A stretch of 64,000 nucleotides of DNA. Origin: Dalbergia cochinchinensis (Eukaryota; Streptophyta; Magnoliopsida; Fabales; Fabaceae). The stretch lies in assembly GCA_031216125.1 (NCBI GenBank), contig CM062369.1, positions 30,863,881-30,927,880 of the forward strand, read 5' to 3'. A program made the position numbers and the translations under genes. The stretch's first letter is position 1. Each line of letters begins with the position of its first letter. Positions 36,044 through 47,614 of this stretch are shown here, piece after piece. The notes beneath the pieces are model-generated. The model was not told the DNA's origin and did not search any database. It was given only the letters and a program-made list of their open reading frames with translations.

Positions 36044-38888
36044 TGTAGCGTTTTTCCTATAATAAGCCCAGATTTTATTATAAACTAAATTGAAAATTAA
36101 TAAGTCAAAATTTTACAATTCTAGAAATTGGACAATAATAGAAATGAGCCAATGAAGATTTTGTGAAAAAAAAAATTATCCTAGTGCTTGGGATGAATAG
36201 TAATTTTTTAGGCCCGTAGATGAATAGTAATTCTAGAGCTAGGACCAATGATGACCTAGCGCTTAGGGAACTGGACAGGGAGGCTGGGGTAGAGTATTTG
36301 CTAGGATAAAGTTAGTTTAAGTTTCTAGTAGAGATATTTTACCCATTCGAGAAAGTTTTGATATGCAGTTTTTCACATAACAATTGAAACTTTGAGACCA
36401 AGTCACCTTGGCCACTCATATGATGCCAAGTGGATGACCTAAATTAAATCTTAGCTTGTAAGTTTCAATCTTAGCCTTTCATTAATTTTAATCATATTTA
36501 GAGGCCAATATCTCACTTGTTTGGTACAAATTTTGATGTGTGGCTTCTTGCACCGCACGAGGCTTATCAAACAAGCTTCAACCACCTTACCACCCTTTGA
36601 CAAGTGTATGACAAAGAAGTTGCCACATATACCCAATTTTTCAAGATCAAATTTTGGCCATAGGAAAATATGAAATCACTTTTATCTTGTTACAGAAATA
36701 ATAAACCATCAAACAATAACCACTTTAACTTCATTATTGAATTTTCCTTTTCTTCTGTACTATTCGAGAGCAACATACATAGTTGCACATCTTTTCCTTT
36801 TTTCTCACCATTCTTCATCATCCTTAATTTCCATCTCTTTGATTAATCACCAACTTTCAATTCCAAACAACTTCACACTAAGATTCTTTATCCTTTCTTT
36901 TCATCGAGTGTTACCTCACAAAAATATACCTTTCCTCTTTGTTTTACTCACAACCCTACTAGCTTAGAAAAGGGAGGAATTGTTTTTGGGTTATACAAGA
37001 AAGTTCAAGAACATCATTGAAGTGATAGCTTAGTTTTTATTCCAAAGGATTAGACTGTATTTTGGCTTTATTATTTCATATTAGACCGTGAACATGACTG
37101 AACATGCATGATTGGGGTGCTTTATGTTGTTATAAAGCTTCTATGATCAAATTATTTCTTGATCTGGCTTGCTGAAATTTTGATTTTGGACCTTAGCAGT
37201 AAACATGTCCGATTGTTTTGAAGTTACTTAGACAAGTACTTTTGATTTGAATTTTTTTATATTAAAGCTAACATGTGGAATTAATCTCTATAATTTTTAG
37301 ATAAGCATATACGAATATCTACTATTTTTAAAAAATTACAAACCAAGGCTATTGTAGGTGTTGTTTAGGCGGCTAGATTTAAACCTTTGAATTTGATTAT
37401 TTTTGTCACCTTTTCAAGTGATCGAATTTGAGTTGAAATTTCTATTTGTTATGGTGTTTTGAAGTAAATCCCTAATTTTTATTCATAGACTTTTAGGCTT
37501 ATTTGCTATTTTTGAAAATTTATGGAATTTGACTTATTTCTTGGGTGAGTAGATATTGGACATTGATTTTGTATACTTTTTTTTAACTAGCCAGAAATTT
37601 TTTTTTGAGTCAAGTTTTTTACAAAGTAATCTAGATATGTTGAAGTGCATCTATGAATTATTTCAATATGCTATCATGATGTTTGATTAACTAACGAGAA
37701 TTTTATTTGAGACTGAAATTATAAGACATGTGTTGTGTGATCTGAAATGTGACTGAGTAATATGTCAATGGTTTTGTGCCTTGGACACTATGGAATTTAG
37801 TTGTTGATGTTATGCATATATGATTATGATGCTTGTGCATATGACATAGAGCATAAAATAAGAGTTGTTAAAGTAGTTCAAAATAAATAAGAGACTAAGT
37901 CATTAGGGAATATATGCCTGACCACTTACAAAGATTAAATTATGAAGGAGAGTGAACTTGACCACTTAGTGGATCCTCTTTGACACTGAAACATGGGAAG
38001 TAAACCTGATTAAGAGTAGTACTGTGCAGGAGTAAGAGAAAGTAAATCTCATATTCATATATAGGAATGAGCTTAGTCCTAATAAGCAGTTTATTACTCT
38101 AGAGTAGGCAAGACCACTTATGTTAAGGGGCATGTGAAGTTAAGAAAGATATCAAAGTCTAGGAAAGTAAATAAATTTAATTAAGAAATTGAAGAAAGTC
38201 ATTGCATTTATCATATGCAAACTTATATTATTTTGATTATTTACCTTTAATGATTTATTGTGAGTTTGAATATTATGATATATATGAATAAAGTTCTTGA
38301 ATTTTATTTTAAAAAAACCCACTTTGGATGGATGATTTTGAACTTTAAAATGAACCTTTATTATGTTAATGCATGATCTATTTTTTTTAATAAACTGAAG
38401 TAGCTGAGATGATGATAATGACATTGATTGTTGTGTATTTTGTGATATCCTATTGAGAATTTGACAATTCTCAACACCTATATTTGTGTGTTTTGATGTT
38501 ATCTCCAAATTGCTCAAGAAAATAATGAAGCTGCTCATACTAGAGGTGCTTGACTCAAAATAGCGCAATTACGAAAGACCATTATCAACTATTATATATG
38601 TATAAATGTTTAAGAAGACAGATGTTTTATTAAGGCTCATAGAATAGCCTTTTAATGCATTTGGATATGTACTCTATAGTACTACTATAATATTATATGA
38701 ATTATGCATTCTCTAACTACTTTCTTTCCTTTTAATATATTGAAGTAGAATTATGGAATATTTGTTGTGTGACTTGCTCAAATATATTGTAAACACTTAA
38801 GCAAGATTTGTTGACTTACTAGTAATAACTCGTAAGTATGATATTATGGCTTAAAGTGATGTTGTACTTGGTAAGGTGTTACATTTCT
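36044..38888 (+). mobile_element. J: 2.8-kb LTR-like insertion in the PMD gene
   Basis: Begins TGTAGCGTTTTTCCTATAAT and ends near GGTAAGGTGTTACA (38883). The gene frame is continuous without it (GFMLA joins IATILQNHFPK). GCCAT occurs at 36040-36044 and 38889-38893, a possible target duplication, but then the ends are not TG..CA, so edges may be off by several bases. It is AT-rich and non-coding. The 15271-15757 fragment is a relative. Probably a solo LTR of another gypsy family. Confidence 0.55.
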
Positions 38889-39338
38889 GCCATAGCCACC
38901 ATTCTTCAAAACCATTTTCCTAAGACATCCACTGATTTGGGGTCTGTGAAGGACTCCTTCTCCAAATGGTTGTGTCTATTAATTCAGAATTTCCAACCAT
39001 ACTTGATGATGTCCAAATTGAGCTAGCCTTAGAATTAGATGACACTTTCTAACTCTTCCAAACTTACTAGGAGTGTAAAGCAGCAAATGAACAAAAACTT
39101 ATTGAGCTTAATATGTAAACATCTGAGAAGGCTAGGTTGCTTAAGGAATTTACCACAACCTAAGCCACTCATTAGAATCTATCCCAAAAAGTGCAACAAG
39201 TTGATAGCCGTACTGCCTATATTCATAAAGAGATAGTGCGGTTCCAAACTTAACTTAAACATTTAGAGCCTCAATCTACTAGACTTGAAGCGGCCTTAGA
39301 GGTAGTATATGGTAAGAAGGTTAGTTTGTGTAAATAAG
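38889..39338 (+). pseudogene. PMD gene piece 5
   Basis: Reads ATILQNHFPKTSTDLGSVKD, FSKWLCLLIQNFQP, then a Lys/Gln/Glu-rich stretch in shifting frames that looks like coiled coil. The final ATAAG (39334-39338) is the left duplication of solo LTR K. Confidence 0.55.
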
Positions 39339-40613
39339 TGATAACTTTCTTAGGAGTTATGTTTCTCTTTAGTTTTCTTAGAACTTTTAGTTTGTTGATA
39401 GTTAGTTTTAGTTTTCATGGTTTCCCTTTTACATCATTTGGTTTAAATTCTTGCATGACTACGCTCACATTTAATCTTGAATTCTAGTTGTGTTTTCCAT
39501 TGGTTTTGTAGCTTTTTGGAAGAAGAATTAGGGAAGCATTTGAGCTGGAGTGCAAAAGAGCAAGAATTGGAGCTAAAGGGATATCAGAAATCCATGCTGA
39601 GCATGGGTCCTGAAACTGAAGCCATGCTACAATGTGGGTTACTGTCAGAATTCTCACATTTTCTCTTAACCTACGCTCCAGCATAGTCATGGCCATGCTA
39701 TAGTGTGGGTGCACGAATCTGACATATGGATTGGGCCTCTGTACTGACTCTGGCAACCCATGATTAGCACAAAAACTTAGGCAAACATTTTGGAAAGTGA
39801 ATGAGACATCAGAATACTAAATTGGGAAAGAATAGGCTAGAGCTTAGGATTGTTCTTCAACTCTTTGCGTATTTTCTTTGTTCATGGCTTCTTCTTACTT
39901 TTCTTTCATCCATGTTATTTTCATTTCATTTTCCATGATCTGTAACTAAACCCTTTGCCAAGGGTGGTTTATGGAGACTATGCATTTGACATTATGTTAA
40001 TACGAATGAATTTATGTCTTGTTCTCATTTGATAGTGAGCATTGTATTTAAGTTTATTTATTTTGAATTGTTTGATCACCAATTTAGGATTATAGGGGTT
40101 TTTACAAATTTCAGAAAAGGAGTAAGAGCCATGCCTATGAATGCAATGTCATGAATTGAATGACACCTAGAAATAAGAAAATATCATTCATGTGGTATTT
40201 AAGGGTTTGAGAACTACTTATAGACTTAAGTATACTAAGAGATTAGGTGCTTGACTCTACTTGGGTGGCATTAGATGATCTTGAGAAAGGTTTTTAATAA
40301 CATGATAACTTTGCCATCACTTAATTGAACTTGGACAAGGCATATTGATATTTATGTTGCATTTTGTTAACACATAGTTAAAGTAAATCAACCTAGCATT
40401 TTATTCCATCAATTCTTATATCGCTTTTACATTGTTTCAGCACTTTAGCCGTTCAATTCCTTTGATATAATCTATTTTTAATTGTTCAACTTGTCACCTA
40501 ATTAACTAAAATTGGTACTTGAATTATCTCTGTGGGTACGACAACCCTATTTTTACTCTATTACTTGATGACCTGGTATACTTACTAGTGTCACTCTCCT
40601 TTGGGTGTGATCA
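39339..40613 (+). mobile_element. K: solo LTR, 1275 bp
   Basis: Starts TGATAACTTTC and ends GTGTGATCA, with perfect duplication ATAAG (39334-39338 and 40614-40618). Size and a GCCATGCTAYAATGTGGG repeat pair (39620-39710) recall Athila-type LTRs. Short ORFs inside are chance. Confidence 0.8.
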
Positions 40614-41129
40614 ATAAGCCAAGGTCCTAGATCGTAAGATTTTCTCTTTGGCCGATCAAGCCACCATGTTAGAACATATTATGGAAAATAGTAAGAAAAG
40701 CATGGCTTTAGCCAAGGAAAACAAGGAGACCTTTTTTCACTACTTTCAACTAGCTAAGGCAGCCTACAGAGGTGTTTTTTAACTTTTCTTCTTGCTTTTG
40801 TTTCTTTTATATGCACATTTCTTTGTTCTAATATTTCTTTGCTTATTGCAACAAGTTTTGAATTAGTGGTTGAGCTGGGGTTATCTAATGTCCTATATTA
40901 CTTTTCTTCAACTGATGTTACCTCAGGCCAAGCTACTGAAGATCTTGTCTAGGGAGAAGGCAACCTTGGAGATTCTCAAGGAAAGGCCCCAATGAATCAG
41001 CCTTTGGAGAGTACAATTGATGAAGTAGCCATAGTGGAAGAGCAACCTCAGGAGGATTCTCAGATGAACTAACCAGAAGAGATAACAAACATGAGTAATC
41101 AAGGCACTCCTTCAACTGATGTGATTTAG
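40614..41129 (+). pseudogene. PMD gene piece 6 (C-terminus)
   Basis: First exon part: FSLADQATMLEHIMENSKKS, MALAKENKETFFHYFQLAKA, AYRG. Then an intron 40772-40926 (GTGTTT..CCTCAG). The last exon reads QATEDLV, a TAG, then LESTIDEVAIVEEQPQEDSQ, a TAA, and a final TAG at 41127-41129. Acidic, low-complexity C-terminus. Both internal stops are single-base changes from sense codons. Confidence 0.6.
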
Positions 41130-41397
41130 TTTTAAGCTTATCTCATTTTTTGTTTATTATGGCTCGCTTGAAGCTGTTGTTAAGTACATTTACTATTTCC
41201 TTCACCCCAAATAGTCAGATAATATTTTTTTAGAAATTTACCATTAATTGATCTTTCCATTTCTTTTCCTTCTCTATTTATCAATTTGTATGACTAATAA
41301 TATAAAGTGCCTCCCAAGTAAGGTACAATTTGCCATACTCATGATCTTTTAACCCAAGCAGCAGAATAGCCTTCTATACCAAATCCCTTTCTTGAAA

Positions 41398-43690
41398 TTA
41401 TTTCTTTTTAACTTTCTTATTATAAGCCTTAGCCACTATTTTCTCATATTTTTTTTGTGTACATTCCAAGGCTAAGATCCTATCATTGTCAGCCATTTCT
41501 AATTCCTTGAGTATGACTTGGGAGTATTCATCAATTAACAAATGATGTTGTTTTGCCACTCTTAATGACTTAACATTAATTTCTAGTGGCAAAATGGTAT
41601 GTTGGCCATACATCAATATATAAGGAGCCAATCTAGTAGCTTTGCATTTAGCATTTAGCATTTTTATACTTCCATAATCCATGTGAAAGGGACTCGTGTT
41701 GTCACCTCAGTTGATCTTCAATTGACTTCCTAATCATGTCAATCAATATCCATTTTTTTTTGCCTCTGTTTGACAATTTGCTTGTGCAAAAAAAGGTGAA
41801 AAATGCAATATTTTAATCCTATATTTTGTGCAAAAGCCTTCACCTTCTTCCCTGTGAACATAATCCCCTGATATGCTGTAATTGTTTTAGGTATTACCAA
41901 ACCGATGTATAATATGTCTTTGTATAAATGTAATGACACCAGTTTGGGAGACATTTTCCATCGATTGGACTTCTACCCATTTAGTGAAGTAGTCAATGGC
42001 AACTAATATGAAGGAGCGTCTTTCAGTTGAAGGAGGAAAAATTTTGCCTATCAAATCCAAAGCCTATCTTTTGAATGGCCACAATTTTATAATGGTGTAG
42101 AGTTCCCCAACTGAGACTCTTTGGATTGGCCCATGGACTTGGCAAGTCTCACAACCTTTTTCATAATTGAAACAATTAGCTATTATCATTGGCCAATAAT
42201 AGCCATACTTATGAATCAACCAATACATGCTTTGTCTAGATTTATGAGCTTTACATACTCCTTCATGGACCTCTCCTATTACCTTACAAGCCTCTTCTTT
42301 GCCTAGGCATTTCATCAATACTCCTTCTAAGGTTCTTTGGTAAATTTCATTGTCAATTAACACATACTTTAGTGCCTTATGTTTCACCTTAGCTTTCATA
42401 TCCAGAGATAGGTTAACCAAGTATGAAATGAGCTTTGTTATTCAACCATCTAATTTTTTCTTTTATTAATCTATTTGCCATTAACAATTGATATCCTAAG
42501 GCATGTTGAGCTAACATGTTTGCTTTTTCATTGGCCATTATAGGAATATGCCTCGCACTTACATTGGCAAAATGTTATAGAAGTTGTAATACCTTATGCA
42601 AACATTCTTCCAACATGAGGTGATAGCATTTATAGTTTCCCACCAATTGGTTAATTACAAATTGAGAGTCTCCACAAACATGAATTGCCTTAGCCTTTAA
42701 AGAGGATAGCAGTTTTAACCAAATTAATAAAGTTTCATACTCTACCTGGTTGTTGGTATGGGGGAATTCAACTAGTACACAAATTTTCTTTCTTTTCCCT
42801 TTAGACTTGTATTGATAATGCCAGTGCCCATTCCTCCTTGATGTTTAAACCCATCAAATCTTAGTATCCACGGTTCTAAACCAATTATGTCACAAGGAAC
42901 TTCTAAGGAATTTGTGACTTCGAGGGATGGGTGTTGTATGACAAAATCAGCCAACACCTTTTATGGCTCTGAGTAGGATGTACCTTAATGTAAAGGCACT
43001 TAATTTTATTGACCATTTCATCAGCCATCCTTGGGCATAAGTCAATTCAATAGGTACTTAATTATATCTACTTTACATATTACCATGAACCTGTCTTAGT
43101 AGAAATTAGTATTTGACCTTGGTACAAGCATGAAATAGGGATGGACATAACCTTTGAATTGGAGTATACCTAGGCTATGCGTCATTCAATAACCAACTTA
43201 AGTAATACACAATTCAATCAGTTCTATCTTTAGCATCCTAAGCCAGAAGGCTGTCAACGTTGCCCTGAGCATCTGAGATGTGTGGCTTAAGTAGTTTCTG
43301 CATGGTGTGTTGAACAAGCATTGACAGATTTGCAAGCCAGTTTTTCATTTGTTCAATAGCCCCTTGTTGTTCTATCCTCCATGAAAACTCTTCAGCTTAT
43401 TTTAATTTAACTAATGGTGAGCAGGCTTTGAGTTTGCTAGCCAAACTGGCTATGAATCTTCTCATGAAATTAATCTATCCAATTAGACTTTACAATTATT
43501 CAATATTTAATAAAGGACTAGCTTCTCGTATTGCTTTAGCTTTTTATTCTTATTATTTACTTCTATACTATGTTGATGGACTAGGAATACTAGGAAGTTT
43601 CCAGTGAGATCTCAAAGGCACACTTGATTGGATTCATTTTAATGGATGTTTTCTCATTTTTATAAAATCTTATTCTAAATTAGCAAAGTA
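41398..43690 (-). pseudogene. L: Tat/Ogre-like pol relic (RT end, RNase H, integrase)
   Basis: Minus strand, N to C: RT remnant (MNPIKCAFEISLET, near 43640), an RT-connection region (NFMRRFIASLASKLKACSPL near 43470), RNase H (LEVPCDIIGLEPWILRFDG at 42957-42772, where LRFDG holds the first Asp), the integrase zinc module (EVHEGVCKAHKSRQSMYWLI then YEKGCETCQVHG, 42420-42064), the integrase core (ITAYQGIMFTGKKVKAFAQN, 41954-41739), and the integrase C-part (LAPYILMYGQHTILPLEINV, 41682-41398). It is broken by many stops and shifts. The pattern is that of the plant Tat/Ogre clade of Ty3/gypsy. No LTR was recognised next to it. Confidence 0.75.
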
Positions 43691-45519
43691 TTCCTAGAGA
43701 GAGAAAAAGAGAGAGAAGTCTTATGTTGGGAAAAAAAAGAATAAAAATAACCAACCTATCTTTTCCCTTGTTGGCTTATTAAGCTCTCTCTTGTTAGCTC
43801 AGTGGAAAATAAGAAAGATTGATCTCACTTCGATTGTCTGTTAAAAATAAAAAATAAGAATTGAAGTTTTAGGAAGATCTTGTTACAGTCATTTAGGGCA
43901 ATCAGCACCAAATTCCCTCAATTAATAGCAATTACAATCCCAATTAAAATCAAAATCTATAATCAGTATCAAGATAAAATCAATAAAAAATTATGATTTT
44001 GATCCTCAAAAGCGTGCATAAATGAGACCAAAAATCACAGAGAATGAGGGTATTAACAGAAAATTTAGGCAGAGAACATTGGGTCCAATTTTTCCAATTT
44101 TCCCTGGATTATTTGAGGACTCTGTTAGGTTGGTACTGTGTTTTTCCTTCTAAATTTGTCTCTAGTGTATACTATCTTCCAATCATATTATCTTGCATGA
44201 CTTTGTTCAATTCTCTCACATAGCACACATAGGCATTCACCTATTCACTAATAACACAATGAAAAATAAAAATAACAAGAAAGCATAACAACCCATACTA
44301 GCGTCACCCATTGTCCCTGAAACCCTAAAATTACAGCAATCCATTGCCACCATTCTTCACAGCCTAAAGACCACAACCCGAAGCCCACAATTATCATCAC
44401 TATAGCCACAACCTAGCTGTGAAACACAGCAGAGCAACTTCGGCCTCCCCTGTAAGAACCTCTACCATCCAGCCATAACCGCTACCCACCTTCATCTTCC
44501 TCCACTATCAAACTGCCACCGCACACAAAACCTCCTCCTCCGTGATCCAACCACTGATATTACGAAGCCTAGCCATCGTATTGCACCCTTTGCATCATCT
44601 GCTACTGCACTCACCTCCGTGATGAACATTGCCACCATAAGCGTTGCTGGAGGGTTTAAGGTTTAGGGTTTAAAGTTTTAATTTTTTTTTTGGGGTTGAG
44701 TTAGTGTTTGTTTGGCTGTCAAGATATATATATTTTTTTGGTTTTTCCTTTTGAGGGCTTTAGGACATTAACCTTCTGTTTTATACAAAAAAAGAATGCC
44801 ATAAAAAAGTCTCAAAAGGAAATAGAAAAATAAAATAAAAAGGATTTTTAATCTATGCAATAGTTTGCGATGTTGATGTATGATTTATCATCCTCAAAAT
44901 TTCGTAGAATTGTGAGGGTTTATTGTGTAGTACACACTACCCTTAATCTTGTGCAAAAGTAGATTTATCCTCTTTACAATTTTTTTAATTAATTAAAACT
45001 AACCCCAACACACAAACATTTTTTACAAGAACAATGTGATTTTGTGCTCCTCATTGTACTAGAGAATATATCAGCATAGCCAACAATTATCAAGATAAAA
45101 TTAATTTTTCTTTAAATTTTGTTCTCTTTTTTATTTAATTTTCTTTTCTTTAATTTAGCTTTATTTTATTTTTGCATATAATTGTGAACTTTGGGGAAAA
45201 ATAAATATTATTAAAGTTATAAATTAAATTGCATAATGAGCTCTAGGATAATCATATTTATACATATTTATACAAATGTATTAAGGATATAATGGGATTA
45301 AATTTTCACTCTTCCCTAATTATAATTAGGCTACAAATGTATTAAGGATATAATGGGATTAAGTTTCCACCTTTCCATAATCATAAATAGACTTTTGGAC
45401 TCTAATCTTTTCAAAAAACCAGTTTTGCAAATCAAAAGATTTTCTAATTTTATCCATAATTAAAATTGGTAGTGACTATATTTTTTTTAAAAAAAAATTG
45501 GTTATTTCTATCATGGTGC
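43691..45519. other. Unassigned repeat-like DNA
   Basis: No gene recognised. A GC-richer block (about 44280-44650) has many CCACC and ACC triplets and is followed by GGTTTAAGGTTTAGGGTTTA (44651-44672), a telomere-like/telo-box phrase. Near-duplicate lines TACAAATGTATTAAGGATAT occur at 45272 and 45331. The block ends in the sequence into which solo LTR M inserted. Confidence 0.5.
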
Positions 45520-46885
45520 TGATAATGGGCATATATGTTACTTATTTTGCTACCAAACCTTAGCTTTTTGTATAAGTTTTACTAAGTTATTGATGTCAAT
45601 ACTTAGGATTTTAATTTAGTCTTCATTGGGCATTTTTACAGAATCATTGACTATTGCACTAATTTTAGAATAATTATTAGATTACACCTTATTGCATTTA
45701 GCATCTCTCTTTAAGTATGGTTTTGTGTACAGGAGCTTTGGATTAAGTGCAAAATGTTAGGAATAAGGCTGGGAACTCTTGGGGAAAAAGTTTGGAGTTA
45801 AAAAGGATCGAAAGTAAAAAATGCCACTTTTGGGTGAGCACTGCAGCGCTCATTTAGCGATGTAGTGTTTGACAGAGACAACAAGATGACAAGCTCGAGC
45901 TCACTATTCTAGTGAGTGTTGCAACGCCCATGTGATAGTGTGATTATAGATAATTAATCCATTTTTGGGCTCCACTTTGGGTTATTTTAGATAACAGTAT
46001 TTAAAAGATTGAGACAAACTTTTACCCTAGTTTTGTTTTTAGTTTATGATCTGTAGTTTAGGAAGCTGGGATTCTTTCTCTTTCTCCGTCTCTTCATCTC
46101 TTTACATCTTCTCTATTCTTCTCTCTCTAGGGATTCCATTAGCAAAGGTACTTTGTTCTTGGAGATTGTAGCAATGATTATTGCTATTATTTTCAAGTTC
46201 TTTTTTATTTTCACTATTATAATCCTCCAGAGATGGAGCAAATTTTCTTACTACTATAAGGATTTCCAAATGGATTAGGAAGATATTTAAAACCCCTTTT
46301 ATATTGCATTAGTTTTCTCAATATTGTGCAGTTTCTATTCTTATAATTATTATTGTGATTGTTATAATTTTTATTGGAATAACTAAATTAACAATCATCA
46401 TTTAGGGAAACCCTTTGGGTATAAATTGATGGATCTATTGGTTTATATTTGAAGGAGAGCATTAGAATTAACTTTCTAATTAGCAGTTGGGCTATAGCAA
46501 TAATTGATACTTTAAATCAATGTAATTTCTATCTAAATTGGGATCCCATTTGTTAGTTATTTGTATTGGTCAAATTCTAGAGGTCAATTGATTGCTAGTA
46601 TAATTGCTAGTAATTATTTACTAATAGCCACTAATGTGTTCAGTATTTGGTCTGTTATAACTAGTTCCAATCCCAAGACTACCTTGTAATAGTACCTTTG
46701 ATTCCAAATTAATTCGCTTTTAATTTTAATTCCCTCAATTTAAATTCTCAAAAGCCCCAATTCTCTCAACTAAGTGTTCTAGCCTCCTTGAGAAATGACC
46801 TAAGTTGTGTCCTTTGCTATATTTTTTTGTTCAACTTAGCATACCAATTAATTTTAATTTGAGGAGATAGCGATATCCTTCATCA
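45520..46885 (+). mobile_element. M: full-length solo LTR of the element B family
   Basis: 1366 bp, starting TGATAATGGGCATATATG and ending GATATCCTTCATCA. Flanks GGTGC (45515-45519) and GGCGC (46886-46890) are a 5-bp duplication with one C/T change. It matches the B LTRs in reverse orientation, including the GAGCACTGCAGCGCTCATTT palindrome at about 45836-45855. Confidence 0.85.
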
Positions 46886-46910
46886 GGCGCACTTCGAGGA
46901 CATTGTGATA

Positions 46911-46933
46911 GTTTGACAACTCTACTGGGAATG
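46911..46933 (+). other. Possible primer binding site of a Tat-like element
   Basis: TTTGACAACTCTACTGGGAA resembles the TGGCGACTCYGCTGGGGA primer site seen in plant Tat/Ogre elements, with transitions. If so, the sequence on the left (into which M inserted) is its LTR end and its internal region begins here. There is no coding sequence to confirm it. Confidence 0.35.
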
Positions 46934-47614
46934 GTTAGAGAGTCAAACCTATTTGAGTTAATTATGTGAATAATTATAACTTCACAATACCTATTTATCT
47001 CGTTCATAATTGTCTCCTTTTTTTAAATAACTGTGAATACCATATTTTGTCCAAGTCCTTTTTGTATATAAGAAAAATAAAGAGAAAAATGACAAAAATG
47101 AAAAAAACAAAAAAATAAAATATTTTCCTTTTCATTAGCATATTTCATTTTATTTTATTTTTTAAAATTTTTTATTAGCATAAATCTTTTCAAATTAGTT
47201 AGAATTTGTTCTAATTATCATTAAATTGTTTTTTCAATCAAATCTTTTTTTTTTCTCTTTTCTTTCTAATAAGACTTTTTCATCTAATCAAATTACTTTC
47301 AGAATTAGCATCAATCAAAGTCTTTTTAATTAGTATTAGCCATTCATTATTACATTTTCATATCCCATTTTGCATAAATAAGTATCATTTTTCATTGAAA
47401 AGGGGAGTTGATCACAATCACAGACATAAATAAAAAGGAGGTGGTAGCACCACCACCCCTTGCCCCAACATCCCTCTATCAAATTCTACCTACCCCCATC
47501 ACAGCAGAGACAAATAGGCAGCAGACAGTAGTGACACCATCATCCCTTAACCCTTATTCCAAAACTGTCCCTCTTATAGTCACCGCACCAATACCATCAT
47601 CATTTTACTCCGAA
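46934..47614. other. AT-rich then C-rich non-coding stretch
   Basis: Up to 47390 it is AT-rich; a TGTGAATACCATATTTTGTC phrase at 47031 could be an LTR start. From 47400 to 47614 it is rich in CCACC/ATCA triplets and matches in style the sequence that resumes at 55673 on the far side of insert G. The 87-codon frame here (47408-47671) crosses the G insertion point and is not a gene. Confidence 0.4.

Larger units (their letters stand above)
9921..41129 (+). pseudogene. Plant mobile domain (PMD)-type gene, decayed and split into six pieces
   Basis: Six pieces (9921-10147, 11879-12557, 30280-30401, 34808-36043, about 38889-39338, 40614-41129) read in order as one protein once five inserts are removed. 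The second piece carries the PMD-like signature FLGLWNVSINAFIFPFGILS followed by LTLYDVATILRLPVVGDELP. Next come EHHGFLLYWICKFFLCTNSL and SVNVATLFLSLFYKCMNQWV, typical of the PMD/aminotransferase-like family linked to MAIN/MAIL proteins and to some transposons. The tail is charged and probably coiled-coil. At least one clean intron remains (40772-40926), so it was a spliced gene. Stops and frameshifts are scattered, so it should be dead. Function is not known from this sequence. The family call is from recalled motif shape, not from a search. Confidence 0.7.

Noticed and set aside
38152..38568. Minus-strand frame of 138 codons in insert J
   Set aside because: Asn/Ile/Ser-rich as expected from AT-rich non-coding DNA; no conserved motif.
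39477..39756. Frames on both strands in solo LTR K
   Set aside because: They lie within a bounded solo LTR and reflect its GCCATGCTA repeats, not a gene.
44640..44675. Telomere-like GGTTTAAGGTTTAGGGTTTA tract (also near 4145-4180)
   Set aside because: Only two or three degenerate units, not a TTTAGGG array; such telo-box-like phrases are common in plant DNA.
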